From positions 2,790,001-2,854,000 of the forward strand of contig JAHYIO010000036.1 in the NCBI GenBank assembly GCA_020543525.1: 64,000 nt of DNA, read 5' to 3'. This DNA comes from Coriolopsis trogii (Eukaryota > Basidiomycota > Agaricomycetes > Polyporales > Polyporaceae). This document shows, one piece after another, positions 45,516 through 57,243 of this stretch. Within the stretch, counting starts at the first letter, position 1. The number at the start of each line of letters is the position of its first letter. A program made the position numbers and the translations under genes. The notes beneath the pieces are model-generated. The model made no database searches and was not told where the DNA came from. It worked only from the letters and a program-made list of their open reading frames with translations.

Positions 45516-48500
45516 TTGTTCCAGTGGTTGGTGACTGTCTCGTTGCTGTAATATGCCTTCAGAAGCCGGTAAGCTTCCTCCCGTCCACGTGTCCATTCAG
45601 CTGTCAACTCAACATCTCCAACGTGTACGTTGCCTACCCAGGACCGGGGATTCACATGATCAACACCTAAAGCGTCCTTCAGAGCCAGACGTCGATGACC
45701 ACGGTCCAAATCGGGGTTCCTCTCGAAGACGCTCTGGATGAGAGCGCCTGTGGCAAGCTTTTCGGAAAGCTGCAGGATATCGAAGTTACGGCTGTGGTCC
45801 TGAGTGCGGCAGTCACTGAAGACACCTTCGAGGCGGTCTGTGCCCTCGAGAATGATATAGAATGGTAGATCCTTGTTTACAAGCTGGAGACGAGCAATGG
45901 TGATGACGATATTCTTGACGATGGCCTGTGAATCTGCGAAGAGTGCACCCGTGATAGATCGTGTGTGATGTTGAGTCCAGAGGAAAGAAACGAGGTGAGC
46001 ATATTTGATGAGAGATCGGAGCTGCTCTGATAGAGACATAGTGACAGAAATGAAGGGTAGAGTGAAGGATCCGAGGACATGAGCAAGGAATGAGAGCATG
46101 CGCTGCCGGTGGTGTGCGGATGGAAGGGAAGGGATGGCGCTGTCGCTCTCAAGCTTCAGGAGGGTCTGTATAAGGTTCACAGCTTTGGGAACATTCTGCT
46201 TGTCCGCGGGATCGAGTAGCTGACGTGCCTTCTCCGTGTCCATGCCGGGGAGGGTTTTCAGAAGTGCAAAAACATCATGGCATGTGAGAAGTGTGTCTGA
46301 TATCTGCACACCCTTTGGATTTCGAATGAGCGTTGCAAATCCTGTCCGTAAGTCAACCTCTTGTGTGTACCACCTCGGAGAGCATACCTGCTTATGTTTG
46401 ATTACATGCTTAGGATCGCATGTTCCGCATAGTCCATCGACGCCAGTATATGTGTTAAGACCTGTCAGCGGCACAAGGAGCTGTCCGAGAGAAGACGACG
46501 GGGAAATTGGCTCGCGCATGCATAGAATAAACTTAGCACGGCGGAACGATGCCTCTCCGTCAGTCGCAATGGCCCATATGGGTCCATGAGTCGCCTCTCC
46601 ATGAGGATGGGTCTTCCATGCATCGAGCACAATCCTGAGCCAAGCGACCATCTCCTCCCCCGTTTCTGCCTTGCATGACGGAGAAACCAGTAGAGGGACA
46701 GGGGTATAGTGTTCCGTCTGAGCATACGGGGCGACGGCAACCACAGTTCCATCCTGTCCGTAGTGCGCAGAGGTATTTGTTGAGAACGTATCATTGTCGA
46801 CCTCTTGGGTGCGTTCTCGAGGGTGAAGCGTGGCCTCAATGTTCAGAATGTCTTTGAAAGTGGTCACCTTCTTCGGAATACCATCTGAATGCTCACGGCA
46901 GACACCGAGAATGGTGTTATCTTCAGCACGGTACCGGCAGCGACCCTCAAGTGCAAGTCCATCGATTTGCATCACGTTCCCTGCAACATGGACTGAGAAT
47001 GGATCGGGGGACTGTATGAGCATCGGTGGTTTGAGGTCAGGGTGAAACAGGGCTGAGATATTTGTATGGATCTCTTCGGACACGGGCCTGCTGAGACAGG
47101 GAATCAGGCGAGGGATCTGGAGGCGTCGGGCGAGAGTCGAAGCAGATGCAAAGCCATGGGATTGTTGTAGAGCAAAGAGCAGGCGCGGACCTCCGAGAGC
47201 CTTTGCCAGAAATGCGATCTGGAGGTCGCGATCTGAGAATCCTTTACCACGGGGAGTGTAGAGTCCTCGGAGTGAGTCCTCAATCCGGGAGATGAGCGTC
47301 TTTGGACTGGCTCCTTTCCGGAGAGCGACTTCGAGAAGATCACGAAGACGCTTTACATCATGCGTTGCGAGAAGCATTGTGAGCCGCTGGTGGTCATGAA
47401 CCTTCGCTCGCAACCTTGAAAGCTTATGACCTGCATTGCGGTACTATAGACAATAAAATGATTCAGGGCCCAGTGGTACTAGAGCAGCCCTACAATGAGA
47501 CAAGAGTACCTTGAGACGAAGTTGTCGGTACTGGCCAACTACTTTTTGCAGGGCTACGAGGATCTGGGCATGTGTCAGGGCCCAGTGTTGCGTGTGAAGA
47601 GGAGCTTCTTTCGCGCGTTCTATCGCAATCTTCATCTTTGTTGAATGTGCAATTTGGCTACAGGCAACGCATGGTCCAGACAAGTGAGGTGGGAGAACCA
47701 AGTGACAATTGAATGACCGGAGACGGAGCCACCTCTCGTTCTGAAATCCAACAGGTTCCCAAGGGAAATCGTGTTTGAGGTGCCGGTGATATGGGTACGT
47801 ACTCCAGATAGAACCAGGGGTCCATTCTACCAGTGCTCCAGGACATGCATGCATGCGATATGGCGATCCATTCTATTCCCCAATGTGCAAGACAGAAATA
47901 CAATACATCAAGTAGTACACACCTCTACTGCACTCGTGTTATGCATCCCAACTACACCTACATCGGATCCTGAGACTGCCGGCACGTCTCCTGACATTTG
48001 CGGGCTAGTGTTGCCACTAACCAGAGGAGGGGGTGTCGGAGAATTGTTTGAAGAACGAGATAGAGGGGAATCGGTCGGCATAGAAAAGTCAGAAGTAGTG
48101 GGAAGATGCGGAGATGCCGCGGCCGATGCGTACGGCTGGCTGGTAGGGACCAATGAGGAGCCGATAGAAGCGCGAGCTTGTGAAACTTGTTGCCGTAACC
48201 TCTGTCGAGCTTGCTTATTGACTCGATCCTTACAGGAGTTGGAATCGCGGTGGCGCAGGAAGCTTGCGGGGTGGCCATTCTCATTGAGGGAGATGGTGCG
48301 GCCACAGAGATCACAGTCAATAACATGCGTGCGAATATCCCATCGTGTTTGCAGAACGCATCCGTCAGTGAGCTCGATGTTCTTTGGTTTCTTCTGCTCT
48401 TCGCTCGGAGCGGCGGGGGGCATTATGGTGTGAGGAGGCTCGATACATGCATATCTGATGCTTGGAGTCCGATATAAGCAGTCCCAATTAGGCAATTTCA

Positions 48501-48673
48501 GGCGCTCACGTGGTGCTCAGGTATACGATCGGACATGGGGCACAGAGTTGCTACTTGTTCGCCTCAAAAACAGTCACGGATGGTTTGGATATGTCCTCAA
48601 AATATATTCTCCAAGTTTCGTACAGTTTCATAGACATATGAACTCACTATGGGAGAATCACTGAAAATCGAGG

Positions 48674-48723
48674 GAAAAGTTCAAACTGGGACCCCGTACA
48701 CCACTTTGGGGGGGAGGAGGTGG
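48674..48723 (+). repeat. Outer element subterminal repeat, right
   Basis: Direct-orientation counterpart of 39250-39298: GGAAAAGTTCAAACTGGGAC then CACCACTTTGGGGGGGAGG. Ends about 38 bp from the element's right terminus. Confidence 0.75.
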
Positions 48724-48742
48724 CACTTGGAGTCAGCGCTCG

Positions 48743-48761
48743 CTCGGCTGGTTGCCCCCTG
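48743..48761 (-). repeat. Outer element terminal inverted repeat, right
   Basis: Reverse complement is CAGGGGGCAACCAGCCGAG, identical to the left end. Confidence 0.92.
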
Positions 48762-48769
48762 GGCGTACA
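48762..48769 (+). repeat. Target-site duplication, outer element (right)
   Basis: GGCGTACA, identical to 39203-39210. Confidence 0.9.
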
Positions 48770-49108
48770 CTTGAGGAATTTGAGATCGGACGCTGCTGTA
48801 GGCTCGGGATACACGTGGCTCCTCCACAAATGGCAGCCTTAACGCTGGTCGGATGTGGGCTGGAACTCGCAAGGTCGCGCCCCCCGATCAACATAGTCGT
48901 ACCACCTTGAGGGTGCATGAACTAAGGCTAGATTTATCACTGAGATGCTTGCCTCTTCCTCAGCTTGGCGCTGAATGAATGATACCAGGTAATCGTACCA
49001 GATTGTACTCGTCTGTTCACCGAGTCGCCATACGTGACAGCTCTCGAAGCCCCTCCAGGGATCATACAAGACGCGCTGCCAGACGGGAACTCGGCCTCGC
49101 CGCAGCGC

Positions 49109-49956
49109 ATGACACACCTGACACCCTGGAGCAGCATGGACAACGTGCTCATTGCGAGCGACGATGATCACGAGACACCCTTGAGTCCTCTAAATCTCGG
49201 GCTCGAGCGCATCCTACCGCACAAAGTCGGACCCGCTCCAGGATCTTCTGTGTCCCGCCCCGCCAAGGCTCTTACAAAGAACGGACCTGGTGTACAAGGC
49301 CTGCCACGAACTGATCATTATTTGCCCACTCAACAACAAGCACACGACGCTGATAGGATGTTCGTGGAGCTGCTGAAGAGACGGCTGAAGAAGCGTCCGA
49401 TGGGCGAGAAACTCCTCTCGCAACTCTCGAGCATCGAGACCAAGGGGCGGCTCATCATCTGGAGCGCGGTCTGCGCAGTTGTGCCGTCGTTCACCGCACT
49501 CTTCCTTGCGCTCATCGGGGGAAGGGTCATGGATGCGGCGTCGGTGTACAAGGACGTGCCGGTGTGGCGGATGGGCGGGATCGCGTTTGCCACCGGGCTC
49601 CTCCTGGGATGCATCCTCGCTTTTTCACATGCATCCGGGTGTTTCTGACGAGGAACTGCTTGGCGAGAGACGTCGAGCACAAGAAGGATTTGGGAGATGC
49701 GGGGAGTGGGACTCAGAGCAGGGAGGACGTACCAGTGCGCGAGGCGACGCGTACCCTGCTCTTGACGAGCATTGCAACGGCAGGGGTGCTCGCGCTGCCC
49801 GTTGGACTGCACGCGTTCAGGCAACCGGCTGGAATACGGGGCCACGACGGGCTGCTTGTGATCGGTGCAGCGTTGGGGAGTGTGTGTATGATACTGAATG
49901 TTGTGGCATGGTGCGTATGTGCAGTGCGTGTATTCCTTAGCACATGTAGAAGATGA
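49109..49956 (+). CDS. Multi-span membrane protein, one intron or a frameshift
   Basis: Start at the first in-frame ATG (MTHLTPWSSMDNVLIASDDD); MDNVLIAS at 49136 is an alternative. The soluble N-terminal half ends in a basic helix (FVELLKRRLKKRPMGEKLL). Spans: LIIWSAVCAVVPSFTALFLA, GGIAFATGLLLGCILAF, then TLLLTSIATAGVLALPVG and LLVIGAALGSVCMILNVV, with a basic end STCRR. The two halves are in different frames. A GT-AG intron at 49639-49721 (83 nt) joins them, giving ...SHASG-EDVPVREATR. Alternatively the T-run at 49621-49625 has lost a base, since reading with one more T gives LLLGCILAFFTCIRVFLTRN, a natural extension of the span. Family not recognised; layout resembles the membrane proteins left of the transposon. 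Confidence 0.55.
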
Positions 49957-50360
49957 TAGTTTGTTATTATCCAGTGGGCAGGCGAACAAGCGCACAAACA
50001 CTGCTGTCTTTTCGCACATGTAGAAGAGGCAAGTAGTATGTAGTAGGAAGTAGGAACTCCGTGACCGTGACTCTGAGCTTGTGATCGTGTAGTCACGTCA
50101 TCCTGTGACCGCAACTCACGCTCTGCTGCAGCTACGCGCGTCCGAGTCTGCTTCAAGCCACAGCTCCGACAAGTCCATTCTTGTACACGGTCAGAGTCTT
50201 TCCCGCAACTCTTCTGCGACGGTGAATACTGCAAGCGTGCATTCAAGGTCAAGATCTCATCCTCTTCTAAGCAATCCAACTTGTGCCTGTCTGACTCAAG
50301 TCTCGAGTCTGTACGCAACTAGTCCATCCATCTGCGGCTCAACGTTGACAGCCCACAGCT
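49957..50360. other. Intergenic, tRNase Z promoter region
   Basis: About 400 bp. Nothing recognised besides the expected promoter of the next gene. Confidence 0.45.
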
Positions 50361-52128
50361 ATGCCGCACAACATCACTGTGTCATTTCTCGGAACGACAA
50401 GTGGCGGAGGTCCCACAGAGACGCGGAATTGCTCCAGCCTTGTTGTTGATGCCCTGGGTCAAGGATCACTCTGGAGTGAGTATCCACGACTCGCACGCCA
50501 CGATCACCATGTACTGAGATACAAGCCCACGTATATGAACGAACGAATGGCTGAGCATGTCACTGTTTACAGTGTTTGACTGCGCGGAGGGAACGGTCCG
50601 TCAATTCACTCAGCAACCATCGCGCCCTGGTCGCTTTCGCCCACGAGTCGGAAGCGTTGACAAGATCTTCGTCACTCATATGCATGGTGAGCAATATTAT
50701 TCATCGACGCTTCTGCTTGAAAACAACTCGTTTCATTTCGTCCGGTACGTGACAATAACACGAGTCTCGTAGCGGACCATACCATGGGTCTTCTAACCCT
50801 TCTTCGCAATGTCCTCGGCGCGCCATCCTTCAACTTGAAGCCGTCTGAACAGGATACATCGCCGCCGCCCAACAGCAGACCTCCACGAGTGGAGATATAC
50901 GGCCCTCGAGGCCTCCGACGCGTGTTGCGCGTGCTATGGAATGGGACACATACGCGCAGCGAGCACTCGTTTGCGGTACATGAGTTGCTCTTCCCCGGAG
51001 AGCTCCCGTCGGCTCCTGCAGACTCTGTGTCAGCGGAGGACAGCACGAAAGAAGACATCCGGGGAGATAGCGAGTGCGTGGGCAGGGATATCCAGTGCGA
51101 TGGCGGCGGATTCTGGAGGTCAATCCATAGCATCCAGCCAAAACGCAACAACTGTGGTGTCATCGTCGATGCTGGTCCTATTCTCCATCGAGGTAAGCTT
51201 GGTATATTTGTGTAAGATTTGCAAGCTCACTCATCTGCGCTGAATTGAGACCCATGCATTGGATACATCATTCGCGAAGTACCGCCTATGCCCTTGGATA
51301 TCTCCGCCCGCGTGCCGCGCAAGCTGGTGATCCTGGGCGACACGTTCGACCCCTCTCCGATTGCTCCCCTTATCCACGACGATCCCGCATTCGCTCTCGC
51401 ACTACCTGGTGTCGACCTACTCCAGACTGGAAACTGTTTCAAGATCCCTGTGTCTCTCTTGATTCACGAGGCGACCGACGCGTACATCCCTCGCAATATC
51501 GACCCCGACGGTCGCACAGGGAAGAACCGTACCCAGGAAAGTGTGAAAGCCAAGACGATCGAGCGCGGACATAGCACACCCGAGATGGCTGGCGCATTTG
51601 CGCGTAGGATCGGGGCGGAGAGGCTCGTGTTGAACCACATCGGTGCTAGGTAAGATATTGACAGTTCCTGGACGTTGCGCTGGAGGCGAGGACTGCTGTT
51701 GATGTGCACGCAACTTCCACAGGTTCCCTGCGTTGAGTCCCAACCAGCGCGGTCCTGGTGCAAAGTTCCGTTCGGCCTGTATCCATGAGATAGAGCGGCA
51801 GGCGGCGCAAGCATGGGATCCCAGGGCACTCATGACTCCACCGAAGGCTGCTTGGGACTTCTTATCTATCGAGGTGCCTCCGAACCAATCTCGCTTGAAT
51901 CATGGCACGGTGCCGAACGTAGACTCGGTGACGCCTGTCGCTGACGAAGTGCGGCCTGCTGAGGCAACATCCGTTGCTGCCGCTGAGTTCTTATCGATAT
52001 CTGTCTCGGAACATCACCTGGTCGACAGAAATGCTTCTCAGAGTCACGCGCGCTCAAGGGTTCGAAACTGGAGAGGGCGAGGTAAGAAAGGACCTGCTAA
52101 CATGGAGGGTTGCGGCGTTGATATATAG
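50361..52128 (+). CDS. tRNase Z, short-form ELAC-type ribonuclease Z
   Basis: Metallo-beta-lactamase-fold endonuclease that removes 3' trailers from pre-tRNAs. Start MPHNITVSFLGTTSGGGPTE. Intron 1 joins GQGSLW to MFDCAEGTVRQF. The zinc motif HxHxDH is built across intron 2: VTHMH-ADHTMGLL. Later motifs are intact: LVILGDTFD, LIHEATDAY, ERGHSTPEMAG and the late histidine motif VLNHIGAR, then FPALSPNQRGPGAKFRSACI. The C-terminal extension after DFLSIEVPPNQ is low-complexity and ends in a basic stretch (RSRVRNWRGRGKKGPAN), possibly for RNA or nuclear targeting. A splice at the GTAAGAAAG near 52080 is an alternative 3' end. Length and single domain fit the short ELAC1-like form. Confidence 0.95.
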
Positions 52129-52794
52129 AGTATATGAACACGGCGTACGGGATGACGGTGAGTGTCATGTCAAAGAAGCGGTCTGGATGAATCGCTCACG
52201 CATTCTCATAGATTTCACACCGCGCTGCCGCTTGACATCTAACACCGCAGCATGGCCGACTGCGTGACAGTTCGCGCCTATCTTGCTCGGGTTTGTGTGT
52301 CTGGTGGAAGCTACCGAATATATGGTGCTTGTACCCTAGTGGTTCGGGATATGTGGTATCCACTCGCATGATTACTCCGCCTGAGAGCGTTTTCGCGATT
52401 ACATTCCAAGCATGATTGCATCTGCCATGCCATATCTGCTCATCAGCTCTGTGCAGGAACGAGAAGTATGACAAGCAACCTTGTACGTATGGCTACAATG
52501 GGAGCGCCAGTGGGATCGTTGGACTGTATCGCAAACACGACCAGGGGAAGTGTATTCGTCTCTTCTCCTGCAATCCTTCACTTTTATAGAGACGCGTATA
52601 TAACAAATGCTCTCAGTGGAGGGAAGAGCGGACGGCAACGAAACAGCGCTCATCTAGACTCAAGGTGTCTCATAAGCTCGAGCGGATGGCATACATAACT
52701 CTATCAAGTTCCTGACAGGGTCCTCGCCCCGTACCTAATGAATACGGACTGGTTTCTCGCTGTCTCGTCCTCTGACCCCTCTCACCTTGCCGAC
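52129..52794. other. Intergenic, no supported gene
   Basis: About 670 bp between tandem plus-strand genes. Short ORFs only. Confidence 0.45.
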
Positions 52795-54318
52795 ATGCCC
52801 GTCACTTTCCAGGTAGCTCAGCACAATGCGAACCCAGTTTTCCGCCCTACAGCTGCGGGGACTATCTCGGCCGGGGCTGCAGCGAATCAAGTTGCCGACG
52901 TCAAGCCTGAAGAGCAGTTTTTCAAGAGTGCATGCTACAAACAGTGGAGTTCAAGCAAGGGGCTGCTGCAGACGTCCGTAGTACACAACCCGGACACCCG
53001 GCTGATTTCGCAGAAGAACGGGTTCGTGAACACGGTTATGCAGGCGTACGCCGGGCACCATCATCTCAGGATTCGGTACGTCACGCTATCCAAACAATAC
53101 TATTGCGTTGATTCACTCATATTGCCACAGACCTGACGACGTCTGGATTGCTATTCTCACTCAGTTGAGCTTCTAGTGAGCAAGAGACATTGAAGAGTTT
53201 AGTTCATTTGCTCACGGATTCTATGCCGCTTCAGCGTGAATGCGCACGCGGAGGAGCTGCGCGCGTACTTTGTTGCCCATGAAGGAAAGAAGGCCCTGAC
53301 AATCGATCACAACGGCGGATCGATCCACTCACTAGACTATGGCCACATCGCAAGACGGATGTCCGAGCTGATTCACGAAAATGTAAGTCATACCTATCGC
53401 TTTCTACTTGTGGTAGTCCGTACAAGTTGAGACCATTCCTATCAATAGGTTGTCGACTCAACGTTGTGCGAGTGGATCCTGCCGGACTTCACCACTTCGA
53501 CCGTGCACGACCAAACCATTTGCTCGATAGTCATGATGTCGACGTTGAAAGCGTGAGTCTCAGGCCCGAGGGCAGTGTTCTCTTCTGCGTGGCATACTCA
53601 GCTCTATTTGTTCACCACGGCGCTGCAGCTATTTTGGGTTCAAGTGCATGATCACCTGTGGGATCCCTACAGTAACCCTCGAGGGTGAAAAGAGCGACTG
53701 GGAGAGGCTCTACGCTCGCTTGGACCGTCTGCCCGAGCTTGGAGAACAGCCTGCATGTTGGGCAACTATGCTCGAGCCGATCTTGCGTCGCTTCGTAAAC
53801 GCTTTCGACGGCGAACCGGACCTCACCTTTTGGTCTTCTATAGCCAGACCGTCGGTTGTGGGGAGCAAGTCTTCGACGGGTGGATCACTGCCTTCTGCGC
53901 ATGGAGCTCCGAGGGAAAGTGGCGAGGAGGCCACATGCCTCGGCCGGTCTCTGGAGCAAAGGGGAGCGTGTTGAGTGCTGGTATGTGAGCATATATGGCT
54001 AGTTTGCATGCCTACTGATGAAGGAGGATAGACCGATGGGGAAGCACATACACACTCGACGGCATATGCTACTTGACAGTCGACTTGGATGATATTCCGG
54101 CTGGGTATAGTGAAGTCGACCTGCTGGTGGATGGAGTTCCGTGCTCAATGGTCGCGGGACACGTCGGAGCCGCCGTCTCCAAGTCTTTCTTGTCGCGGCG
54201 TGAGCCAGAGTCGGAGGACGCCGCGAGCGATTCGCTCGACACGTTGAGTCCAGCCCCTCAATGGTTCATATATGTCAAGGCGGAGAGGAGCAGCGGGAAG
54301 AGGTGTTTGCAAAGATGA
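52795..54318 (+). CDS. DUF4419-domain protein
   Basis: Full-length member of DUF4419 (Pfam PF14388), function unknown, common and multicopy in basidiomycetes. Start MPVTFQVAQHNANPVFRPTA; an in-frame ATG at 52738 is less likely. Family motifs in order across short introns: NGFVNTVMQAYAGHHHLRIR-PDDVWIAILTQLSF, NAHAEELRAYFVAHEGKKAL, CEWILPDFTTSTVHDQ, the hallmark CGIPTVTLEGEKSDWERLYA and RLDRLPELG, MLEPILRRFVNAF, and GWITAFCAWSSEGKW. The C-terminal part (LTVDLDDIPAGYSEVDLLVD) ends WFIYVKAERSS before a stop at 54318. Just there a different frame is open with a charged helix, EEQREEVFAKMREEIERRLA, to a stop near 54392, so the true C-terminus may use a further splice or reflect a one-base change. 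Confidence 0.93.
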
Positions 54319-54738
54319 GGGAGGAAATTGAGCGGCGTCTGGCAGAACTTCGCAACCGCAGACTCGGGTTATCGACTGACATGCTTGCATAATCTGAAAG
54401 GAGAACGACTTCTCTCAGCCATACATGTTCTCTGCCTTCGTGCAGAGCTCTTTCAATAAACTCAAGTCGTGTAGAGTTTGGTCAATACTAGGCACCATGG
54501 TCGAGAATGCATCACTGCCAGCCTCGGAAAGTGCGGATGAACTGATTCGCATCCCGCGCTTCCTGCCTCATACACGTCTCACGACATCATTCCGAGAGAC
54601 TCTACACATGCGGTACGTAGCATGTAGTGTGCAGTGTAGCTGTAGACAGAAAGGAACGTCGAACTGTACCCATCGTCCTTCGTCAGTTACATAGATGTAC
54701 CCCGAGTCGCATCATCTCTCGACTCAGCGCAACGCCTC
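54319..54738. other. Convergent 3' region, DUF4419 / P450
   Basis: About 420 bp between two convergent stops. The first 75 bp may be coding (see the DUF4419 entry). The rest holds only short ORFs. Confidence 0.45.
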
Positions 54739-57243
54739 TCATCCACGCCCACGCCCACGCTCCCGCTCCCGCACGCGGACGACAACGGGCAGCGCAGGCC
54801 GCGAGCTAACCAGATAATCATGAAAGTCGCGCTCGTACCCGCCCGCGTCGAACCCGCCCGCGAGGCGGAAGTGGAGCGTGCGCACGAGCGCGCAGAGCAC
54901 GAGGCGGAGCTCGAGCAGCGCGAACTGCTTCCCGACGCAGTTCATCGGCCCGTGCGAGAAGGGGAGGTAGGCGTCGGTGTTGTGCACGAACGGGGGCGGG
55001 GCCGGCTTCTGTGGCGTCTCGTGCGCGTCTGTGGAGCGATCTGCGGGGCAGTCGCCTGGAGAGGGAGAGGCAGTGGACGAGGTGGGCGCGTCCTTGTTGG
55101 TCGGATAGGACGCGGAGGGTGCTGCCGCTGCTGCTGCTGCGAGGAGCCAGCGTTCGGGCCAGAAGCTCTCGGGGTCGGGCGTGAAACTTTGCGGGTCGCG
55201 GTGCAACGAGTACGCGTGGATCCAGAAGGCCGTCCCGGGAGGTATGTATCTGGACCGGCACGCCGAATGTCAGAGGATGAAAGTAGATCCAGGCGCAATG
55301 AAAGTCTGACTCACAGAGAGCCGACGGTCACTCCGTTCGAGCCTGGAGGTACTTTGCGCTGAGAGCCTCCGGGTCCAGGAGGGAAGAGGCGCATGGCTTC
55401 GTTTCTGGTGATCTCAGTCAGCGAACGGAGTACAGAGATATTCCAGAGATTCTACTCAGCACTCGATAGGATACGCACATGACAGCGTCCAGGTACTTCA
55501 TGTCGCGGTGCGGCCTTGTGTGGTAGATATCCTCGCCAGGGGGATAGAACCGGTCGACCTCGGCTTGAAGCGTCTTGTACGAGTTCGGATGGGTGAGGAG
55601 GCAATAGAAGACGCTGTTGAGCGCGCCGGAGACTGTGTCTGCCCCCGCGACGATGGCTAGTATGCCGTCGCTGGTGACCTGGTCGAGCGGGGGTTGGTCC
55701 CCGTCTGGGACGTCTTCGTGGTTCTAAACATGTCGAAGCGAACATATTTGAGCAGACGTGAGACAGGTGGGCTGAGAGCAAAAGAGGTAGAGATGGGGGA
55801 CTGACGAGGTAGTGAAAGAGGTCCCGGACGGACGAGCCGTGTTCTAGTCGCTGCATCGTCAGCTCCTTGCACTGCTTGACGAGCGTCCTGATCGGGCCCG
55901 TCGCTGCGGGAATGTGTCCAAAGTAAACTCCTAGCCAGGGAACATGGCCAAAGAACGTCATCGCACTGTTGCCGCAGATAATGAGTTCGGCGCGTGTAGG
56001 GTGTGGACACGAGGAAAAGGCGTGGATGAGGTGAAAGACGTACACCATGCCTTCGCTCAGTATAGACCACATATTGTGTCTATCTCCGTCCCGAAGCAGC
56101 TCGGAGCCGCCCCCAAAGCTGTGGGGTGTAGACGATGCTTAATGATCGTCATCGAAGGAGAGCGGGAGGATACATACGTGACGTCGCACATCGCATCGTA
56201 CCTTGCCGTTTAGGGACTTTAGCGCAGCGGCCACGGCGGAAGTCATAAGAGGCAACTTACGAGAAATAGTCCAGCCACTTGTCGAGCCGCACCTCCTTTC
56301 CGCTTCGTCCCTCCAATGCGTGTACTAGCTGCCTCGCCCTGTTTGCAACGAGTTCCTCATACTGAGCGATGGCTGTGGAAGTGAAGGCCCGGTTCCAGGC
56401 ACGTCGACGGAGAAGGTGAGTGCGCGTGTCTTCGATGCCGAGCATGGGCAGGTTTTTGTCCGTCAACATTCGTCCAATAGCGTCTGCAGAGTTGTGCGAT
56501 TACTTGCTTTCAGTGACGTTCGAATGCAGAGGTGAGAATAGAGGGAGGGACGTACGAGGGCCCTTGGGGACTCCATTCGGACCGAGAAGTGGGAGAACTG
56601 CGGACGGTTCGCGTATGGAGAGCTCATTGGGACCTGCACATGCAGCGCAAGGCAGGCGACAATAAGCAATAAGACTTGCGCTCGGTCGTGGTGACGGAAA
56701 TGAAGGAAGGCTGTGGTGCGCAGGGTAGGCATAGTATATGAAGGAGCGGTGCATACCTATGCGTACCACGTTCCCGTACCGCTCGTGCAGTGCCTTGTAG
56801 TACTTGTGCTGGTTCCCTGACCTCGAGATCACTGCCATCCAGAGCTTCGATAGCTTACAGCCTAGTGGTCCCGGGTAACGGGCGAGTGGGTGTACGGGGG
56901 AGAGGCGGTAGATGGCGATCGAAAGCAGAAGGCCAGCGAGGTGAGAAGCAAAAGACAGGCAGAAGGCACGTAGGAGGCATGCCGAGGGGTGCGTCGCTGA
57001 GAGTGGCGCCGTTGTTGATGCCGCGACTAGGAAGGGCGGGAAGAGGAGGAGAGGCAAGTGCACAAGTATCTTGTATGTCTCGTGGCGCAGGAATGCTTGG
57101 TGGGTGAGCTGATGCAGTGTGATTAAGACTGATGGTGTACGACGACCAGTGAGACTCACCAAGGCAGCCCCAAGCGCAAGCCATACTATGTGCGCATCGA
57201 GTGTCCTAGGTAGTAGGGAGGGTGCTTGCACCTCGGTCATCAT
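54739..57243 (-). CDS. Cytochrome P450 monooxygenase
   Basis: Membrane-anchored fungal P450 of unassigned CYP family. Start MMTEVQAPSLLPRTLDAHIV, with three hydrophobic segments before the hinge YRLSPVHPLARYPGPLGCKL. Core motifs: HERYGNVVRIG, the C-helix WNRAF in RRRAWNRAFTSTAIAQY, WLGVYFGHIPAATGPI, the I-helix oxygen-binding AGADTVSG, RYIPPGTAFWIHAYSLHRDP, FWPERWL and the heme ligand loop FSHGPMNCVGKQFALLELRL. A long A/P/T-rich insertion lies between FWPERWL and the heme loop, and the tail is an RERERGRGRG repeat. About ten introns. Paralogous and divergent to the P450 at 60.1 kb; both share HQAF-ETY near the N-terminus and the double LLP-layout. Substrate unknown. Confidence 0.96.

Larger units (their letters stand above)
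39332..48423 (-). pseudogene. Transposase-like gene of the outer element, split by a hAT insertion
   Basis: Start MPPAAPSEEQKKPKNIEL at 48423, stop at 39332. Domains in order: an N-terminal BED/C2H2-like finger (CDLCGRTISLNENGHPASFL then RHRDSNSC); a Cys pair GPCVACSQIAHSTKMKI; WAIATDGEASFRRAKF; GTCDPKHVIKH; RNPKGVQISDTLLTCHDVF; LLDPADKQNVPKAVNLIQTL; FISVTMSLSEQLRSL; and EGTDRLEGVFSDCRTQDHSR then NFDILQLSEKL. The order D..., DPKH with a following RN, DxxKQ.V, and a late LE...R resembles the split RNase-H core of P-element/THAP9 transposases. The C-terminal part has a C2H2 finger (CLLCGETMQLARMRNHVGGH) and a Cys/His-rich region (CGFCGEDGC; HCPLCPPISPGQPATIWKY). Several short introns. The hAT at 41231-45507 splits an exon; across the deletion the frame reads NHWNKLS-THTDCDLL. 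Related uncharacterised proteins are multicopy in Agaricomycetes as I recall them. Confidence 0.75.
39211..48761. mobile_element. Outer DNA transposon, putative P-element-like, with nested hAT
   Basis: A 9551-bp interval bounded by 19-bp perfect inverted repeats CAGGGGGCAACCAGCCGAG, after which similarity continues imperfectly (GACTCCA at both ends), and flanked by a perfect 8-bp duplication GGCGTACA. Removing the nested hAT (4277 bp) and one copy of its 8-bp duplication gives about 5.27 kb. One gene on the minus strand fills most of that. An 8-bp duplication and CA-starting termini fit both the P and hAT superfamilies; the encoded protein lacks the hAT dimerisation domain and resembles P/THAP9-type transposases in motif order. 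Element boundaries are seen directly; the superfamily is inference. Confidence 0.85.

Noticed and set aside
49034..49108. Extended N-terminus of the membrane protein starting at 49034
   Set aside because: The first codon there is GTG; the first in-frame ATG is at 49109.
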